Assembly: GCA_913056275.1 (NCBI GenBank)
Contig: CAJXLP010000006.1
Location: 1 to 46,838 of the forward strand
Length of the DNA stretch: 46,838 nucleotides
Origin: an uncultured Mycoplasmatota bacterium
Lineage (GTDB): Bacteria > Bacillota_I > Bacilli_A > Izemoplasmatales > Izemoplasmataceae
Reading direction: 5' to 3'
Position numbers and translations under genes: made by a program
In this document: in pieces, positions 45,601 to 46,838 of the stretch
Position numbering within the stretch: position 1 is the stretch's first letter
Layout: each line of letters begins with the position of its first letter
Notes under the pieces: generated by a model
The model's database searches: none
Told to the model about the DNA's origin: nothing
Seen by the model: the letters and a program-made list of their open reading frames with translations, nothing else

Positions 45601-46838
45601 TCAGTGGCAAGATTTAAATTAATGGCCGTGACCGTCGTTCCACCGCGTAAAGCATCAAACCATCCCAAAAACTCAAAGTTTTCTTTGGTGGGATCTAACA
45701 AGGTAATGCTTGCACTGGTCGCGTTGTAATAGCCTGGATTCGAGGGATTATTGGTCCCACCATCTAAGGCGTAGTTAATCGCAAACTCGGGAACTTTGAT
45801 CGAGACATTAGTGGTGATAGAGGCCCCTTCAAAATCTGTACTCTGGACCTCGATAGTCCGGATTGCGCCTGGGGTTAAATTGGATGTATCTGCAAAGATG
45901 ATTTGATTGCCATTGATCCCAAATTGACCACTATCATTATCTGTGAGGATTAAATCATGAAAATCCAAGGGTAAATTTGCATCGATAGTGTCAAGGGTTC
46001 CGATGACCACATTTCTTTCAATCGAAATAACCCCCAAATTAGGAGTGAACAAAATATTGGATGGAGGCACATTGGTTTCATCCCGGATCAAAAGCGTGAC
46101 TGTCGCCTCATCAGATTCGAGTTCAGAACCAATTTCTCTAAGCTTGTATTTAAATCGGTATTCTCCGAGCCCAGCTGATGTGTACACAAAGGCCCCAGAA
46201 GACGTGACAACATTCAGTTCACCAATCGCGGGGGGACTCGTGACAATGATTTCAAATTCGTCTAGTTGAGGATCATAATCGTTAAACAATAATCCTTCGT
46301 CAGCACCGACATTAAGTGTGATTCCATTGCTAGTAACAAGCCCGTATGTGTCGTTTGTGGCAACTGGGTTTGAATTTTCAGAATTGACATTGACGACCCT
46401 AACGTTTCCGTAGAATACATCTGCTTGAGAATTTCCATAAAACCCAATTTTCCCAGGATCAAAGGGATTTTCTAAGGTAGTTGTCTTGCGGACAAACTCA
46501 ATGCCATCAATCAGTACTTTAATCATCGTTGATGTGTATAGAATCTCAAAATTATAAGAGACATCTTCACCCCACCCTGTGTTTTTTCGGTCAAATTCTA
46601 CGAATGTACCACTGGAATGGTGTCTTGTATACGCTTGGTGGGATGATGCAATATCAAAGTTGCTTCCGACATCTGTAAATCTGCCAAGAATCATTGCTCC
46701 ATCATTGCTGCCGACACGTTTATTAGAACCCCATTCGATAAGGGTAAAATCATAACTGGTATTCTCCGTCTTGAACCCAAAGACAAAACCTATAAAGTCA
46801 TCGTCATTGTCTCGACTTTCGATGGTCCCGCGTACGAC
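42687..46838 (-). CDS. Giant multidomain surface protein, N-terminus outside window
   Basis: At least 1,383 residues; the frame is open to the window edge, so the Met at 46694 is internal. Order from the visible N-terminal end: a thrombospondin-C/LamG-like sandwich (46838 to about 46385; DDDFIGFVFGF, then KIGFYGNSQADVFYGNV); a bacterial Ig-like domain (to about 46080); a cadherin-like domain (to about 45795); one InlB-type repeat (about 45575-45785); two beta regions; a C-type-lectin domain (44552-44960; ANIWIGGND-like core and GEPNDSGGQDG); seven tandem InlB-type repeats (43083-44471); a beta domain; and a C-terminal helix with RRRS tail (WGVGLLGLGILYERRRS). Likely an adhesin or matrix-binding protein held by the membrane. 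First of three minus-strand genes. Confidence 0.85.
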   Translation of the reverse strand, partial: VVRGTIESRDNDDDFIGFVFGFKTENTSYDFTLIEWGSNKRVGSNDGAMILGRFTDVGSNFDIASSHQAYTRHHSSGTFVEFDRKNTGWGEDVSYNFEILYTSTMIKVLIDGIEFVRKTTTLENPFDPGKIGFYGNSQADVFYGNVRVVNVNSENSNPVATNDTYGLVTSNGITLNVGADEGLLFNDYDPQLDEFEIIVTSPPAIGELNVVTSSGAFVYTSAGLGEYRFKYKLREIGSELESDEATVTLLIRDETNVPPSNILFTPNLGVISIERNVVIGTLDTIDANLPLDFHDLILTDNDSGQFGINGNQIIFADTSNLTPGAIRTIEVQSTDFEGASITTNVSIKVPEFAINYALDGGTNNPSNPGYYNATSASITLLDPTKENFEFLGWFDALRGGTTVTAINLNLATDVAVYARWAFAAPDALQNQDPVFQPTISSQESGYDVELAVLYSDPNRLINLSYSTDAGITYTPYTGPFTVTTLSGLTFKGVDDLNNSRVVTDASLKPIRVVHRSSTLDELGYEDFYVLSAGAISPSDLFGFKNFTFKHFSQSTAELIPASSSTQEMYAIWDKVYETTYTVVDETGGSETSVSLINPDNGYKFLSHSISNGSVQLFITNASITRFNLDYDDGNRYLLSSTTKSYPDARDYCASNGGYLATVTSLIEHQFITQNIIGSNSNIWIGGNDITTEGSWIWENNEGSINSIGGGFNLWATGEPNDSGGQDGLVAWYSNDSADYDSEKGWDDQSTSTALKFLCEFDQPYYFTASELNMSSTSPVTITTRYVVETYTLNLNSSGGSITTSTLQMGYNANLVNLPIPSRSGYTFLDWVDVNHISASALTISENMTLTAVWRINDYTITFEVAGGEPEDAITGPYDSAIRLPAAKRPGYTLLGWYQGNQRIPYTTTVPFGNQTYTARWEANLYTLTMTNTANDETSTITAAFDSPIVVPLYTLEGYTFRGWFEGGTNVSFNRMPLGDKTIRAIMEPKPYTIQFDTQGAPSIATLTAPYMSDITLPTPVYDNHTFDGWMLNGVKTNLSTMPLEGATLVASWMKDEQTITLNNPGGDATQPITALIGEAITLPSLSKPGHTFDGWFLNGERVTLTTMPEEPVTLTAQFTIQSFTLTIRGFDNAVIQTLTQDFGSTINLPTVEKLGYLFSGWALNGNRITGNRLTMPAGGGVVSAEFLPIIYPITFIHKNESVILEAPFESHIDLPDSNVTGYAFIGWLNEGELIDELTVPLRGVTVAAQYEAFTSRQTIVTPDQTIQMTHTTDQPFTAPPLMPPSPLIFSGYYSEPFGGGIRFAATTLIENGQNARVYPYVFNPTIAFEQRDTRLLSQLSGAPHIDDTSEVDIEPTNLKPTISLLIWGVGLLGLGILYERRRS
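43083..44471 (-). repeat. Seven tandem InlB-type (Flg_new, Listeria-Bacteroides) protein repeats
   Basis: Each unit of about 65 residues follows the pattern hydrophobic strand, GG or similar, then GYTFxGWxxxG, then a closing strand such as LTAxW. Units begin at YTLNLN, DYTITF, LYTLTM, PYTIQF, EQTITL, SFTLTI and IYPITF. Units have diverged at the sequence level, so this is an old expansion rather than a recent tandem duplication. Confidence 0.85.
44552..44960 (-). other. C-type-lectin-like domain inside the giant surface protein
   Basis: Residue pattern: YLLSSTTKSYPDARDYCASN, then GGYLATVTSLIEHQFI, IWIGGND, GSWIWENNEG, FNLWATGEPND, and W-DD ... KFLCEF. The two Cys expected to form the fold-closing disulfide are present (DYCASN and FLCEF), and the W-GEPN-type loop resembles the Ca2+/sugar site (EPN). 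The surrounding DNA looks AT-richer than the flanking parts of the gene. Confidence 0.8.

Noticed and set aside
46692-46694. ATG at 46694 as the start of the giant surface protein
   Set aside because: The frame stays open to the window end, and the upstream residues complete a thrombospondin-C-like domain, so the Met is internal.

Overview
The window is a gene-dense piece of a Bacillota-type chromosome with moderate GC (roughly mid-40s percent by eye, not counted). It uses the standard code: TGA serves as a stop in several genes. There are strong Shine-Dalgarno sites, many 1-20 base gene overlaps, and U-tailed hairpins between units. Housekeeping blocks in Bacillus-like order (cmk-rpsA-der-hup; nusB-xseA-xseB-tlyA-recN) support Bacillota. 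Several surface proteins end in a C-terminal membrane helix with a short basic tail and no LPXTG motif. Together with a compacted nusB-recN block and a membrane pyrophosphatase, this makes a Mollicutes-related lineage (Izemoplasma/Acholeplasma-like) a reasonable guess. That placement is inference. No rRNA, tRNA, CRISPR array or insertion sequence was seen, and no stretch over 300 bases lacks a gene.

Layout. 1-1380: end of a CorC/HlyC-type CBS protein and an RsuA/RluB-type pseudouridine synthase. 1388-3412 (-): membrane pyrophosphatase with K+-dependent and probably Na+-pumping residues. 3496-7320: cmk, five-repeat S1 protein, der and HU. 7353-9220: ankyrin-repeat protein and a convergent CPBP membrane protease. 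9316-13488: KtrA-type K+ regulator, RdgB-type NTP pyrophosphatase, YfcE-type phosphoesterase, then an alpha-amylase lipoprotein and a DUF1189-like membrane protein in one overlapping run.

13557-26270 is a starch/maltodextrin utilisation locus. A surface starch-binding protein without a catalytic domain leads a malE-malF-malG importer operon. Facing it are a membrane-anchored type I pullulanase and a cytoplasmic neopullulanase. A divergent alpha-glucosidase follows. Two LacI-family/cre-like operators 42 bp apart, one on the -35 box, control the transporter operon. A related site lies between pullulanase and glucosidase. The inferred scheme is: amylase and pullulanase cut alpha-glucans at the surface, the binding protein holds the polymer, MalEFG imports oligomers, and neopullulanase plus glucosidase finish hydrolysis. 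No importer ATPase and no LacI-type regulator is encoded here.

26291-30099: potABCD polyamine importer with a possibly structured leader. 30114-34390: nusB-xseA-xseB-tlyA-recN. 34389-37445: small membrane protein, DNA polymerase IV, another small membrane protein and an aldehyde dehydrogenase. 37455-39056: macrodomain protein with a C-terminal HTH-like domain, then a VWA protein. 39132-40349: zinc-finger/XRE/Panacea-domain protein followed 3 bases later by a small two-helix membrane protein, a candidate toxin-antitoxin pair. 40385-46838 (-): MscS-type channel, a surface protein, and a very large surface protein running off the window, with thrombospondin-C-like, cadherin-like, C-type-lectin and InlB-type repeat domains.
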